Positions 53,860 through 64,000 of a stretch of DNA of 64,000 nucleotides are shown here, piece by piece. The notes beneath the pieces were generated by a model that was not told the origin of the DNA, ran no database searches, and worked only from the letters and a program-made list of their open reading frames with translations. A program made the position numbers and the translations under genes. Each line of letters starts with the position of its first letter. Position 1 is the first letter of the stretch. Source of the stretch: Cycas panzhihuaensis (Eukaryota > Cycadophyta); NCBI GenBank assembly GCA_023213395.1, contig CM041465.1:175157741-175221740 (forward strand). Direction: 5' to 3'.

Positions 53860-54380
53860 TCCTTTTGGATGGCTAAGTAAGGGCACTTAATTAATTTGTC
53901 TAAATAAATGCATATGGATTATTAATGATCAATCAATAATCAAGCAACTATTGGTAGTTAGATCATGTCTTGCCTTGCATGTTAATGAACATATTGATAC
54001 AATATGAAACATAACAAAGGGTTGCAACCCTTGGCATCCTAAAGAAAAGTATTAAGATGTAAGCACACATAAATTTGAGAATTGGGTCATTGATGCAATA
54101 CTATATGCTTGCCTCATTGTACATCAATGGCCATTTTGGATGGCCATGTAAGGGCACTTAATTATGTGGATTATCAGTAATGTTGGTCACCGATAGGACA
54201 ACTATTAGTAGTTAGACTACGGTCGCCTTATTTGCTAATCAATGTATTGATAAAGAATGAAACATAATAAACATTAAGAAATAGTTGTCAATTGTAACTG
54301 CCAAAAGTTGCAACCATCCTCGCATCCTAAGTGTCAAGATGCATTACTGACATACAGATAGATTTGAGAACTTGGTCATT
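53860..54380. repeat. Two-unit tandem duplication of about 270 bp
   Basis: Unit 1 (about 53865-54120) and unit 2 (about 54135-54380) share TTTTGGATGGC, GTAAGGGCACTTAATTA, ATTGGTAGTTAGA/ATTAGTAGTTAGA, ATGAAACATAA, GCATCCTAA and ATTTGAGAA.T.GGTCATT in the same order. Unit 2 is split at its end by the GYP2 LTR. No coding frame is present. Confidence 0.7.
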
Positions 54381-54382
54381 TA

Positions 54383-54885
54383 TGTTATGTTCCCAAATAA
54401 GAAAGAAATCATTAATTTTACAAATAATGTGAAGTCGGTTTTTAGGAAGATAAAGGAGGATTTATTTAATGTATTTTTAATATATATGAAGTCGATATTT
54501 TTAGGAGAGAGAATTAGAAGATAGTTTTAGAAAGAGAAAAGCAAAGCTATAAATAGAGTAGCCTTACTCTTTTGTAATCATCTTTGGAGAATATGATATT
54601 AGATTGGAAATAATGACCTAGGGCCATTAGCCATTGTTATGCCACCTGGGATGGAAACCTCGCCTCAAAGAGGACAATATTGCCATTGGAGTTTCATATG
54701 ATATTACAATTATATTACTATTATAATCTAATAACTATTGCAATTTCTAATATTATTCTGTGGATGGGCTATTATATCTGATTTATGATGGAGATCTACT
54801 GTGGTGCATGTTGTGATGTTAGCCTATGAATGATTTCTATTGAAAACTATGAATATTTCTATCTTTATCGGTAGGCACCGCTACA
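54383..54885 (+). repeat. GYP2 5' LTR
   Basis: Starts TGTTATGTTCCC and ends GGCACCGCTACA. Carries GAAGTCGG at 54431 and a related GAAGTCGA at about 54488, a CTATAAATAG TATA box and CCTCGCCTCAAAGAGGAC. The same family recurs at about 57850-58420 and, reversed, at about 696-1087. Confidence 0.85.
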
Positions 54886-54886
54886 T

Positions 54887-54898
54887 TGGTATCAAAAC
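54887..54898 (+). other. GYP2 primer-binding site
   Basis: TGGTATCAAAAC, 10 of 12 matches to the Met-type PBS, one base after the LTR. Confidence 0.75.
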
Positions 54899-55984
54899 CA
54901 ATGTGATCACTAGAAACCAAACAAACTCTATGGTATAAATATAGAGTGGGTATCCATAGACAACATCAAGTGCTTTCATAGACAAGCATATGTTTGGAAG
55001 AACACTTCAATGGAGCAAGTGCTTACGTGCTATCTTGCAAAACTATCTCTGGAACAAGAAGAAGCGCCCCCTCTACGAGCATGTAATTGTCAATATCTCA
55101 CTCAAGAGTGTGATTAACTTCTAGAAGTACATGCAAGTCAACACAACAACATTGCAAGTTCATATGAGATCGAAAGGGCATCTTCTGGCGGGGGATATCA
55201 ACAATAATCTGTCTCTTCGTCTCTGCGTAGATTGAGAGGATATCACGAGTAGTGCATTAGTCACAATTGAATGGTACATCTCATAGATGACCAGTAGTCT
55301 TGTTTGACCCATCATAGAGGTATTCATCACGGTGTGAAAGAGGTCATTTAGAGATTCAACATGCAGACTTGGAGATATTCATCACTACCATCTAGAGATT
55401 TGGAAAAATCCATTCGAGGTGATCTGCAATCTATGTGAGAAGGGAAACAACTATAGAATAGAAGATGTAAGCAAGCAAGAAACAAAGGAAAATTCTCCAC
55501 GTAGGAAGAAATCACACGTAGAGCAATGACTTCGCGAGACGATCGAATTTGAAGGACAGAAATGATGAATCAACAGGGACAAGCCGTAATGCGGCAGAGG
55601 AGAAAATATCCACGTAGAAAATTTTCGCAATCATAGGACTATATTATTTATTTATTTCCCATATGGTTTTAGAAATTGAACTATATTACATGAGTTTTGA
55701 GTTCCAATGCCCAACTCCTTTTCTTGTTAGTGGATGGTCATATGATCACCTCACATGACCAAGGGCTAAGTCCAAAAAAGTGTTAATATTTTTCTTTTTA
55801 GCTATTCTTTTCTAAGAGGATACCTGGACGTTTTCATTCATAATTATAGCTACAGGTATTCGACTCTAATTTCATCTAAATCGTTGGAGTCCTAATTCAA
55901 CGATGATCAATTTAAATGGTTACAAGGGACAATTTTCATCAATCTTTGGGTAAATCTTAATCCATGAAGTTGCATCTCTTGTTG
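54899..55984 (+). other. GYP2 leader
   Basis: About 1.1 kb without a long sense frame. Short Gag-like pieces (SLEQEEAPPLRA near 55040) may belong to a decayed N-terminus. CpG content is higher than in the flanks. Confidence 0.4.
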
Positions 55985-57010
55985 GCTAAGGAAAAAGAAT
56001 GGAAGCCCTAACAAAAGCAATAGAGAGGTTGTACTTAATGCGAAATTTTCAAAATGTCCAAGATTTCTACCTAAGAGGAAGCATGATGGCTACACAATGG
56101 CTTCAGCATATCAACACATATAGAGGACTCACCAAATATATAATTTGAAGTTTACAAACTGTGTGTTTAGCGACACTTAATAGGAAAAACCCCTAATTGG
56201 TTCATTAATTGGCCAAGAAAACCAAGAGTACTCAATAAATAGATATGGTTTCAAGTCTCATTTTCTATAGTAGCTAATAAATTTGCAACAACCCAGCTCC
56301 ATGTTAGAAATAATATATTTATCTGTAGGCCAGCCTACAGTAAATCTAAAGTTCAGAATGAGCATCCTTGTTTATTTAGAAGACGACTAGAATAAATTGT
56401 GTTGTGGTGTAAATGTTTATTGTATTATTGAAGTCAATTTCAGTATAAAGATATTTTCTCCTCATGAGGTTGGCCACAATGTGAGGGTCTTGACCATACT
56501 ATATAAAGACACTTTGTACACCATTTTAGGTAATCATTTGGAGGAGATTTTTCTCCATTCTTTCAGCTCTCTATTTCTGCTAGATTTTTGTTGTTTGTGT
56601 TTGTTTGCAAATATGCATAAGGTGTAACTTTCAACACTCTAGAGGACACAAAAATCTAAGGTGAAACACATCACAAAGAAGACAAACACCAAGAGGCGGA
56701 AACACATCAACTTCAACTGATGCATGCGCAACATGAAGATGCCAAGGAATTGGGGCAAGTAGACAAACTAACAAAAGAACGGGAAGAATAGACCCTTGAT
56801 AGGGAGATTCTGGAAGCTATGCATGGGTTTCTAAAACCAATCAAGAGGCCAAGGTTTCCAAGGAGCCCAGAGGGGAAGAAACTTAATAAAGCAAGTAACA
56901 CACCTTGGAGGCCTATTGTCTACTATATAGATGCAATGAAGAAGGCCATAAGGCCTATGAATGTCCTCATTATTTTAACCAATAAAGAAACCAAAGGGAA
57001 TAACCAAGAA
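55985..57010 (+). pseudogene. GYP2 Gag, interrupted by a solo LTR
   Basis: Before the solo LTR, frames give EALTKAIERLYLMRNFQN, VQDFYLRGSMMATQWLQHI, NTYRGLTKYI and CLATLNRKN, a Gypsy Gag core. After it come EDTKI, KEDKHQEAETHQLQLMHAQH and IKRPRFPRSPEGKKLNK. A zinc-knuckle remnant reads CLLYRCNEEGHKAYEC at about 56919-56970. The spacing between its first two Cys is enlarged. Confidence 0.78.
56302..56636 (+). mobile_element. Solo LTR inserted in GYP2 gag
   Basis: Starts TGTTAGAAATAA and ends TTTCAACA. It is flanked by ctcca and ctcta, a target duplication with one mismatch. It has a TATA box (ACTATATAAAGACAC at about 56499) and a perfect inverted repeat CTGTAGGC-CA-GCCTACAG at 56323-56340. 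No second LTR or internal domain follows, and the Gag reading continues on the other side. Its parent family is not otherwise seen in the window. Confidence 0.8.
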
Positions 57011-57119
57011 TAAACTTGGCTTAAGTAGAGGAACAGGAACAACCTACAAAAGTTGTAGTAGATGCTGGGGATAACCTAATGTTAAGAAGAACTTTGATCA
57101 CTCCAAAATAAAATCAAGC

Positions 57120-57640
57120 ATAGGAAAAGGTAAAAGCAAAGGATGATGACGAATCATGGCTACGCAACAATATCTTCCAAACGAGATGCACTTTAGGAGG
57201 TAAGATTTGTAACGTTGTTATCGATAGTGGTAGCTGTGAAAATATGGTATCCACTGAAATGGTAGAAAAGCTAGAATTGCAGTGTGAAAAGCATCCTACT
57301 CTTTCAAAATTTCTTAGATAAAGAAAGGGAGTGAGGTAGCAATAAACAAAAGATGTTTAGTATAATTTACCATTGCACAAACATATTGTGATGAGGTATG
57401 GTGTGATGTCCTCCCAATGGATGCATGCCATGTGCTATTGAGGAGGCCATGGAAGTACGATAGGAATGCCTATCATAATGGGAGAAAGAATACTTACATC
57501 TTTTGGAAGAATTGTGTAAAGGTTGTATTACTGCCTATGAAGGAAGAAGGGCAGGCAAAGACTATGCTAACCACAAAGAAATTCTTTAGGGAAGTAGGAG
57601 AGACAGGGACTTGTTACGCCTTGGTGATGAATTGAGTTGA
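57120..57640 (+). pseudogene. GYP2 protease
   Basis: Reads WLRNNIFQTRCTLGGKICNV then VIDSGSCENMVSTEMVEKLE. The D-S-G triad is intact. The second half, frame 57417-57635, has MDACHVLLRRPWKYDRNAYH and GRKNTYIFWKNCVKVVLLPM, the CH(L/V)LLGRPW block of this Gypsy clade. Confidence 0.88.
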
Positions 57641-57849
57641 AAACGCTAAGGAGCAAGTATCAATGCCACAAGAAGTGGCCAAACTTTCACAAGAGTATAG
57701 TGACATCATGCCAAATGAATTGCCAAAGGGCTTACCCCCAAAGAGAGACATCTAGCATCAGATTGATTTGATTCTAGGATCCCTGAGGAAAATGAATAAT
57801 TAAATTGACAAGTTGGTGAATTAATAAACAAAGGGATGGTCAAATATAG
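57641..57849 (+). pseudogene. GYP2 RT N-terminus
   Basis: Reads EYSDIMPNELPKGLPPKRDI, a stop, HQIDLILGSLRK and INKGMVK across shifts. This is the entry to Gypsy RT just before the catalytic fingers. It is cut by the LTR that follows. Confidence 0.75.
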
Positions 57850-58420
57850 TGTTTTCAAAAGGAAGAAGAAGTCAGTTTTCTATAGAGGGAATTGTTATTA
57901 TGAAGTCTATTTTTAGGAGGATTACAAAAAGAGTCATTTAATATATTTTATTATGAAGTCAGTTTTTTTAGAAAGAGTTAGAAGTTGGTTTTTGAGAGAG
58001 AACTAAAAGCTATAAATAGAAAGCCTTGATCATTTGTAAAATAATGTTGGAGAATTTATTATTATAAGGGATAATGACCTCGCACCATTAGGGCACACTA
58101 TGCCAAACTAGAGGATAGCTCTCACCTCGAAGAGGGTACCAACACTACCGGATATTGTATCAGGTTCTGTTATTACTATTTTACTACTGTTGTTATTACT
58201 ATTATTTATTTACTATTGTTATTTATCAATATATGGATGCAGTATTATATGGATGAATAAGCTATTGTCTGTTGAATAATTATGGTGAATTGTTCTGTTG
58301 TAAGTATATAAGAAATCTGTTGTGAATAATATGAGTCATTAGTGTGAATGTACTATTGCCATGAAAGTATCAATATCTGCTATGAATATTCCCTGTTGCA
58401 TTTGGATTGGGCTTGCTACA
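57850..58420 (+). mobile_element. Second GYP2-family LTR, inside RT
   Basis: Matches the GYP2 5' LTR in order: GAAGTC..TTTTTAGGA blocks, CTATAAATAG, GATAATGACCT, CCATTAGGGC, CACCTCGAAGAGG and TATGAATATT. Edges are uncertain. The start may be 57850 or 57893, since a purine run AGAGGGAA lies just before 57893. The end may be 58400 or 58420. No matching target duplication was found. It is either a solo LTR inserted in RT or the 3' LTR of a truncated copy abutting an older one. Confidence 0.7.
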
Positions 58421-59060
58421 TAAGAGAAAAGATGAGTCCATGTGCAACTCTTGCACTCTTGACTCCAAAGAAGGATGGCTCTTAGAGGATGTGCATTGAT
58501 TGCAGGGCAATCAACAAAATCACAATTAGGTATAAGTTTCAAATCCCTCGAATGGATGACATGTTAGATGTTTTGGCAAGTGCATCCTACTCCACCAAAA
58601 TCGACTTTAGAAGTGGATATTATCAAATTCGGATTCGGCAAGGAGATGAATGGAAGACAACCTTCAAAACAAGGGATGGACTATATGAGTGGTTGGTCAT
58701 GCCATTTGAGATGTCAAATGCCCCGAGTACATTCATGAGGTTAATGAACACCATCTTGCAACCATATATTGGTAAATTTGTAATTGTTTATTTTGATGAT
58801 ATTTTGATATATAGAAAAACTAAGAAGGAGCACATATTGCATCTAAGGATGGTGTTAGATGTGTTGAAAGTAGGGAAATTGTATGTGAACTTAAAGAAAT
58901 GCAAGTTCATGCAAAGTAGCCTAGCATTTTTCGAATTTGTAATATCTCAAGATGGGCTGCAAATGGATGATGAAAAAATTAGAGCCAATGTTGAATAGCC
59001 TACATCTAGGAATGTAATAGAGGTGAGGAGATTCCATGCTCTAGCTACATTTTACAGAAA
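58421..59060 (+). pseudogene. GYP2 reverse transcriptase
   Basis: A 169-codon open frame (58489-58998) after MSPCATLALLTPKKDGS and a stop. It reads [80 protein letters not shown] and [20 protein letters not shown]. The YFDD catalytic motif is intact. This is the best preserved Gypsy RT in the window. Confidence 0.94.
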
Positions 59061-59560
59061 GCTTATTAGTAATTCTAGTGGTGTCATTACTCCCTTGACA
59101 AATTGTACTAAGGGAAAGGAGTTTGTTTGGAATAAGACAACAAAGATGAGCTTTAGGCTAATGAAGGAAAAGGTGACAAAGGCACTCGTGTTGGCACTAC
59201 TAGATTTTAAAAAGGTGCTTGAGGTCGATTGCGATGTTTCTCATGTAACTATCGGGACCGCGTTGAGTTAGGAAGGAAGACCAATAACATTTTACAATGC
59301 AAAGTTGAATGAAGTGAGAAAGAAATATTCTATCTATAATATAGAATTCTTTGCTATTGTGCAGACTCTAAGGCATTAACAGCACTATCTTGTGCCCAAG
59401 GAGTTCATTTTGTTTACAGACCACCACGAATTATGGTGTCTAAACACAAAAAAAGTTGAATGCTAAGCATGAAAATGGGTATCATATCTACAAGGATTTA
59501 CTTTTATCCTAAAGCACAAATCAAAAAACCAAAATTAGATTGTTGACACCTTGAGCAAAA
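59061..59560 (+). pseudogene. GYP2 RNaseH
   Basis: LRSFHALATFYR-type connection, then FVWNKTTKMSFRLMKEKVTK, VLEVDCDVSHVTIGTALS and a stop. EGRPITFYNAKLNEVRKKYS, IYNIEFFAIVQTLRH and EFILFTDHHEL follow. The D-E-D residues (DCD, IEF, TDH) can be placed. Three or more stops are present. Confidence 0.88.
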
Positions 59561-60640
59561 AGGTAGCACTAATAACCACTATGGTTAGTGAAGTGGTTGG
59601 GTTTGATGCTTTAAAATATTTATATGGCACTGATCCCAATTTTAGCAGAGCTATGGAATACTACAGGAATCCTTTAGCTAATGGGAGTGGACCTGCGTAT
59701 GATGCTTATTTTAAACAGCATGGGCATTTGTTTAAAGGAAAGCAAACATGCATTCCAATTAGGTCCATGAGGGACAACATCATAAGAGAAATGCATGGTA
59801 GGGGACTTGGAGGGTACTTTGGCCAAAACAAAACCATAGCCATGGGGGAGGAAAACTAATTTTAGCCAAAGATGAAATGAGTTGTTGCCAAATATATGGT
59901 TAGGTGTAAGACCTATCAAGTAGCTAAAGGACATATACAAAACACTAGATTATACATGCCATTATCAATTCTAGAGGGGCCATGGATGAATTTGAACATG
60001 GATTTTGTGTTGGGATTGCCTAACACCCAACGAGGTAATGATTCCATTTTTGTTGTTGTTGACAGGTTTTCAAAAATGGCTCATTTTATTGCATGCAGAA
60101 AGACTAGCGATGTAACTAGAATAGCAAATCTATTTTTAAAAATAACAGGGATACTAAATTTCTATCACTTCTGAAAAACCTTATGCAAGAAGTTGGGAAC
60201 CAAGCTACAATTCAATAGTGCATACCACCCACAAATTAATGGGCAAACAAAAATAGTGAATAGGAGTTTGAAAACTTGTTAAGGTGTATTTTTGGAGAGA
60301 AACCTAAGTAATGGAACTTGGCACTATCATAGGCTGAATTTGTCAATAATAGTTCTGTGAACAAATCTATTGGTAAGTCACCATTCTAGATTGTATATGG
60401 TAGAAATCCAAAGGGAGTTTTGGATTTGGCCTAGTTGCACATTGAAGATAAGATCAGCGATAATGTAAAAGCCTTTGCCGAACACATGCAACAGGTGCAT
60501 GATGAGGTGAGGGGGAAATTGCAGGATAGTAATGATAAATATAAGGCAACAACATATCTCAATAGGAGAAATAAGGTATTTGCAGAGGGGGATTTGGTGA
60601 TGTACTTGAGGAAGGACAAATTTCTTCAAAGCACATACAA
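59561..60640 (+). pseudogene. GYP2 integrase
   Basis: The N-domain reads MRDNIIREMHGRGLGGYFGQ; the second His is changed. The core has [20 protein letters not shown] and [19 protein letters not shown], with the first catalytic Asp in MDF. It jumps from LFLKITGI to NFYHF, a stop and KTLCKKLGTKLQF, omitting the usual SIVSDRD segment with the second Asp. In AYHPQINGQTKIVNRSLKTC the catalytic Glu is Lys. The C-terminal part (NRRNKVFAEGDLVMYLRKDK) is open at 60435-60812. Confidence 0.9.
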
Positions 60641-60995
60641 CAAACTGAAATATAAGAAGATAGGTCCTTGCAAGATTATGAAGAAAACCAATGACAATGC
60701 TTATGAGGTGAATCTACCCCATGACCCTACTATATCACATGTTTTAATGTTTCTGACTTGTATTCTTTTCATGAAGGAGAATATGAGCCAGAAGACAAAG
60801 CAGAAGAGGTGAATTAGAGGCAACAAATACCTAGGAAGCAGAGGAAGAAATTGAACAGGTATTGGACATGAAGACAATTCACACAAGGTAAGGTAGTTAT
60901 GACAAGTATCTGGTTCAATGGAAGGAGCTACAATAGGAGGATAATATTTAGATTTCTAAAAGTGAACTAAAGAAACTCAACATGGACAATTGGTA
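60641..60995 (+). pseudogene. GYP2 integrase tail and chromodomain
   Basis: KYKKIGPCKIMKKTNDNAYE and VNLPHDPTISHVLMF end the integrase. After frameshifts, IEQVLDMKTIHTR then SYDKYLVQWKELQ and EDNI..ISKSEL form a chromodomain of the type found at the end of Gypsy pol. Two Trp/Gln-type positions are stops. Confidence 0.82.
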
Positions 60996-61060
60996 GGAGT
61001 TTCAGAACAGTAACTCGTAGGAGCTAAGTTCTTTTCAAGCAAAGGAGGATGATACAAGAG

Positions 61061-61540
61061 CATCTACAAATCCCTAGTTCAGAGAGTCACCTTATTGAGA
61101 CCATAACTTTTGACTCGGTTGTCTGTTTTGACCCAATTTTTTGAAGGAGCTAGATCTTTGGATTTACATTGTATTGCGCTCTACGGACTACAAATTCAAT
61201 TTTTTTGGTTCCCAAACCCATTTGAGATCACCTGCTTGCTCAAAATTAAAATTTATAATTATTTGTCATTTTTTAAAAATTTTGAGTATGAGATTTCTTG
61301 GTTAGTATTAGTTTTACCTTTTTAGTGTTCTTGTGAGGCCCATTATATGTTTAACTACCCATGGGTCAATTTTTACACAATTTGGAGTACTTTCAAAAAC
61401 TTACTATAAATAGAAAGTTTTAGATTTGGGAGTTTTTTTTCCCTCCAAGTTTGTTTCCTAATTTTAGAGAATGGTAGTTAGGGTTTTTGCATGGCCAAAG
61501 GCCATCGATTTGTATACTTATGTATTGTAAAAACTGTTGC
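61061..61540. other. Region after GYP2 pol, boundary not found
   Basis: Includes a CTATAAATAG TATA-like box near 61404 and a T-run (61432-61440). It shows no alignable match to the GYP2 LTR. It could be the 3' untranslated part of GYP2 or a piece of another LTR. Confidence 0.35.
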
Positions 61541-61879
61541 AATAAGGCATGCAATGAGGACATTAATTGAAAAGATTAACTATCAAAACCTTAGAAATTA
61601 ATTATAAAAAACCAATAAATCTCTATTCAATAATAGTCACACATTACATTAATTCAATGATCCTTACTTCACTTTTACATTTCGACTATTACAACTGAAT
61701 TATATCAACTTTACCTAATAATTATAAGAATAATATTCCTACCTAAGTTAGTAGATGTGAAGTGAGAGTTGTAACCCCCCATTGACTCATCACTTTCGCA
61801 TAATTATAATCCTAATATATTATAATACAAAAAATTAAGGGAGGAGGGGTCCATGATCCCTCAAAATAAACTTTAAACA
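61541..61879 (-). mobile_element. COP6 3' LTR, minus strand
   Basis: The right edge is AAACTTTAAACA. On the minus strand it starts TGTTTAAAGTTT, directly after AAGGGGGAG. A TTATAATATATTAGG TATA-like region is present. The left edge could not be fixed (about 61535-61560). Confidence 0.65.
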
Positions 61880-61888
61880 CTCCCCCTT
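61880..61888 (-). other. COP6 polypurine tract
   Basis: Plus-strand CTCCCCCTT gives AAGGGGGAG in the sense strand, directly at the LTR edge. Confidence 0.85.
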
Positions 61889-62456
61889 AATGCTTATTTC
61901 ATTTATTCTGACACTTAAGCCATCCCTAAGAGTTTAGAATTTGTAACGTGCCAAAGGTTTGGTGAAGATATCAACCAATTGTTCTTTTGTAGGCCTATAC
62001 ACCATCTCTATTACACCTTTTTGAATCAACTCACAAATGAAGTGATGGTTCATCCCGATATGTTTGGTGCAAAGAGTGGAACACATGATTTTTGGCAATC
62101 TTTATCGTACTCTAATTATCATAGTACTAGATGGTTGGTTATGATGGTTGTAGTCCCATGTCCTCCAGAATCTAACGTAACCAAATGCTTTTGTAGCTAC
62201 TACAATTGCAGTCTTGTACTCTGCTTCAGTAGAGGATAAAGTAACATTTGATTGTTTTTTTGTTGCTCTATGTGATTGTAGCTGAACCCATACTAAAATA
62301 ATATCTAGAAGTTGGCCTTTTGTTGTCTACACATCTAGCCCAATCAAAATCTGTGAATCTTGTCAACTTGAAATTATTGTTATGCTTGAATCTAAGTCCA
62401 TAGTGTATTGTCCCTTTCAAGTATTTAAGGATTCTTTTCGCAGCTTTCCAATGTCC
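61889..62456 (-). pseudogene. COP6 RNaseH
   Basis: Sense pieces include LKYLKGTIHYGLRFKHNNNF, LTRFTDFDWARCVDNKRPTS, an SSTE.EY.A-like decayed stretch, YYDN, STIKIAKNHVFHS and, near the PPT, LHQTFGT. Many stops are present. The first Asp (FDWA) and the YDN site are visible. Confidence 0.82.
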
Positions 62457-63446
62457 CTACTTTGGTGATGCCATAAATTTAGACACTATTCCAATTGCAT
62501 AAAATATGTCAAGTCTAGTGGTGATCAAATATATCAGACTTCCCACTAGTTGCCTATACAATGTAGCATCTACATTTGTTCCACCATCTTCTGCTATCAA
62601 ACTAGAACATGTTTCCATGGGGGTAGGTGCAAGTTTACAATTTTCCATTATGAATTTCTTTATAATTTTCTAGGCATACTTAGCCTGCGAGATGAAGACA
62701 TGTTCAAGGCTATGCCATACTTTCACTCCAAGGAAGTAATATAAGATTCCCAGATCAGTCATTTCAAAGTAATGACTAAGATCTGCCTTCAAGCATGATA
62801 TCATATCGATATCATTACCTATGATCAATAAGTCATCAACATACAACACCACAAATATGATTTTATCATTTTCTACCTTGATGTATAGGTTTGGGTCAAC
62901 TAGAGATCTCTCAAATCCATTTTTTTGAAAGTATTGATCAATTTTCTCATACCAGACCCTAGGAGCCCACTTCAGGCCATATAAGACCTTCTAAGTTAGA
63001 ATACCAGCTGCTTGTGGCCTTTTTCAATAAAGCAAGGTGATTGCTCCATGTAGACTTCTTCATTCAACGCCCCATTCAAAAATGCACTCTTAACATCCAT
63101 CTGGTATAGTTGCTAATTGAATTGTGCATCTATTGCCATAATGAGTCGAATAGTATTCATCCTTGCAACAAGAGTGAATGTCTCTTGGTAGTCGATCCCT
63201 TCTTGTTGCTTGAAGCCCTTAGTAACAAGTCGTACTTTATACTTGTCTAAGATCCATCAGATTTGAACTTGATTCTGCAAATCCAATTGTTTGCTTACCA
63301 ATAGGCAATTCTACTAAATTCCATGTGTGGTTTTTCTTGACTGCATGGATTTCAGATTCCATAGGGTCATACCACTTTTTCTCTTTCAATGCTTTTTTAA
63401 TTGTGGATGATTCATCAACACTCAAGACAATTGCCATAAGTGCCAT
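62457..63446 (-). pseudogene. COP6 reverse transcriptase
   Basis: Sense order: MESEIHAVKKNHTWNLVELP and IGKQTIGF. After frameshifts come LYGLKWAPRVWYEKIDQYFQ, NGFERSLVDPNLYIKVENDK, FVVLYVDDLLIIGNDIDM, MTDLGILYYFLGVKVW, CKLAPTPMETCSSL and ATLYRQLVGSLIYLITTRLD. YVDD is intact. At least four stops are present. Confidence 0.9.
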
Positions 63447-64000
63447 ATTTACATGATCAGAAGGTCACATTTTTTATTTTCACTTTCCCTCAAATTTTGG
63501 TAACATTTGCTCAGCATCCTCCATGGTTTTCGAATAGTATTTTGGAAGCTTCTTCGATGATGAAGGTGAATGCTTTACATCCAACTGTTTCTTTGGCTCA
63601 GGCTTCTTCAATTCTATCTTTGGCTTAAAATCAACTTATGAAAATTGGAATGATTCCATGTCAACTACTTCACCAATGTCGAAAGGTTCAAACTCTGGCT
63701 GGACAATATCATGTGAAGAACTGCACTCAGGCGGCTCCTCAACTTGGTCTTCAACAATTGTTCGACTAACATCCTGAGTCTAATCTTCTTGGACGATCAC
63801 ATCATGAGTTGCATGAACTTTTCGATTTGATAACTCGTATACCTTATGTGCTATACTCTCCTTAGAATACCCAACAAGGATGCATTTTGTGCTTTTGTCA
63901 TACAACTCTCGGCATTTATCCTTGGGAATATGCATATATGTTGTAAACCCAAAAATTCTGAGATGACTTATAGTTGACTTCCTTCCTGACTAAGCTTCCT
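63447..64000 (-). pseudogene. COP6 integrase C-terminus and linker, cut by window end
   Basis: In the sense direction the segment starts at the window edge with HLRIFGFTTYMHIPKDKCRE, LYDKSTKCILVGYSKESIAH and YELSNRKVHATHDVIVQED. An acidic/Ser/Lys-rich linker with KKLPKYYSKTMEDA follows, as in the other Copia elements. The integrase core, gag and 5' LTR lie beyond 64000. Confidence 0.85.

Larger units (their letters stand above)
54383..61060 (+). mobile_element. GYP2: Gypsy chromodomain element, plus strand, broken
   Basis: 5' LTR 54383-54885, PBS TGGTATCAAAAC, gag, PR, the start of RT, a second family LTR (57850-58420), then RT, RNaseH, INT and a chromodomain tail to about 60990. A solo LTR of another family sits in gag (56302-56636). 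No 3' LTR like the 5' LTR follows, so either the 3' end is lost or 54383-58420 and 58421-61060 derive from two copies. The integrase lost its second acidic segment by deletion. Confidence 0.8.

Noticed and set aside
1-64000. Host gene, tRNA, rRNA, CRISPR or organelle insert
   Set aside because: No intron-exon structure with a known protein, no tRNA or rRNA signature and no regular spacer array was recognised on either strand.

Overview
The window is nuclear DNA of a large plant genome. It is almost entirely nested, decayed LTR retrotransposons. Both superfamilies are present: Copia (order PR-INT-RT-RNaseH) and Gypsy (PR-RT-RNaseH-INT, most with a chromodomain). Nearly all primer-binding sites are variants of TGGTATCAGAGC, the initiator-Met tRNA type usual in plants. 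I see no host protein gene, tRNA, rRNA or CRISPR. High element density, moderately diverged LTR pairs and few solo LTRs would fit a slowly purging giant genome such as a gymnosperm. That taxonomic guess is inference, not something the sequence proves.

Layout, using local labels only. 1-5084: old LTR pieces on the minus strand, a Copia RNaseH remnant, two degenerate tandem arrays (1821-2185 and about 3075-4000) and an unassigned CpG-richer stretch. 5085-5817: a plus-strand Copia stump (COPfr) that ends in an LTR. 5818-21874: LRD, a candidate large non-autonomous LTR element with LTRs of about 1.6 kb and no recognised coding content. It is interrupted by COP1 (Copia, minus, 6796-14195, target duplication gtaac) in its 5' LTR and by GYPn (non-autonomous Gypsy, minus, 14913-17889, target duplication ctcaa) in its interior. 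21875-24988: another Copia 3'-end remnant and unassigned sequence. 24989-30938: COP2 (Copia, plus). 31193-36538: COP3 (Copia, minus). 37832-48577: GYP1 (Gypsy, plus, target duplication tttgg), split by nested COP4 (Copia, plus, 42890-47531). 48630-53832: COP5 (Copia, plus; least decayed, LTRs differ at 8 of 225 sites by eye). 53860-54380: a tandem duplication. 54383-about 61060: GYP2 (Gypsy with chromodomain, plus), carrying a solo LTR in gag and a second family LTR inside RT. About 61540-64000: COP6 (Copia, minus), cut by the window edge.

No element looks autonomous. COP1 lacks the integrase catalytic core, COP2 and COPfr lack most of RT/RNaseH, GYPn lacks RT-RNaseH-INT, COP4 lacks most of gag plus PR and INT, and GYP1, GYP2 and COP3 carry catalytic-site substitutions. 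COP5 has the most complete frame but several stops. The most interesting non-coding signals lie in the 5' leaders of the related Copia elements: a short hairpin after the primer-binding site whose stem changes in a compensatory way, and a conserved block of about 150 nt just upstream of gag. A hairpin directly before the polypurine tract is shared by two Gypsy families.
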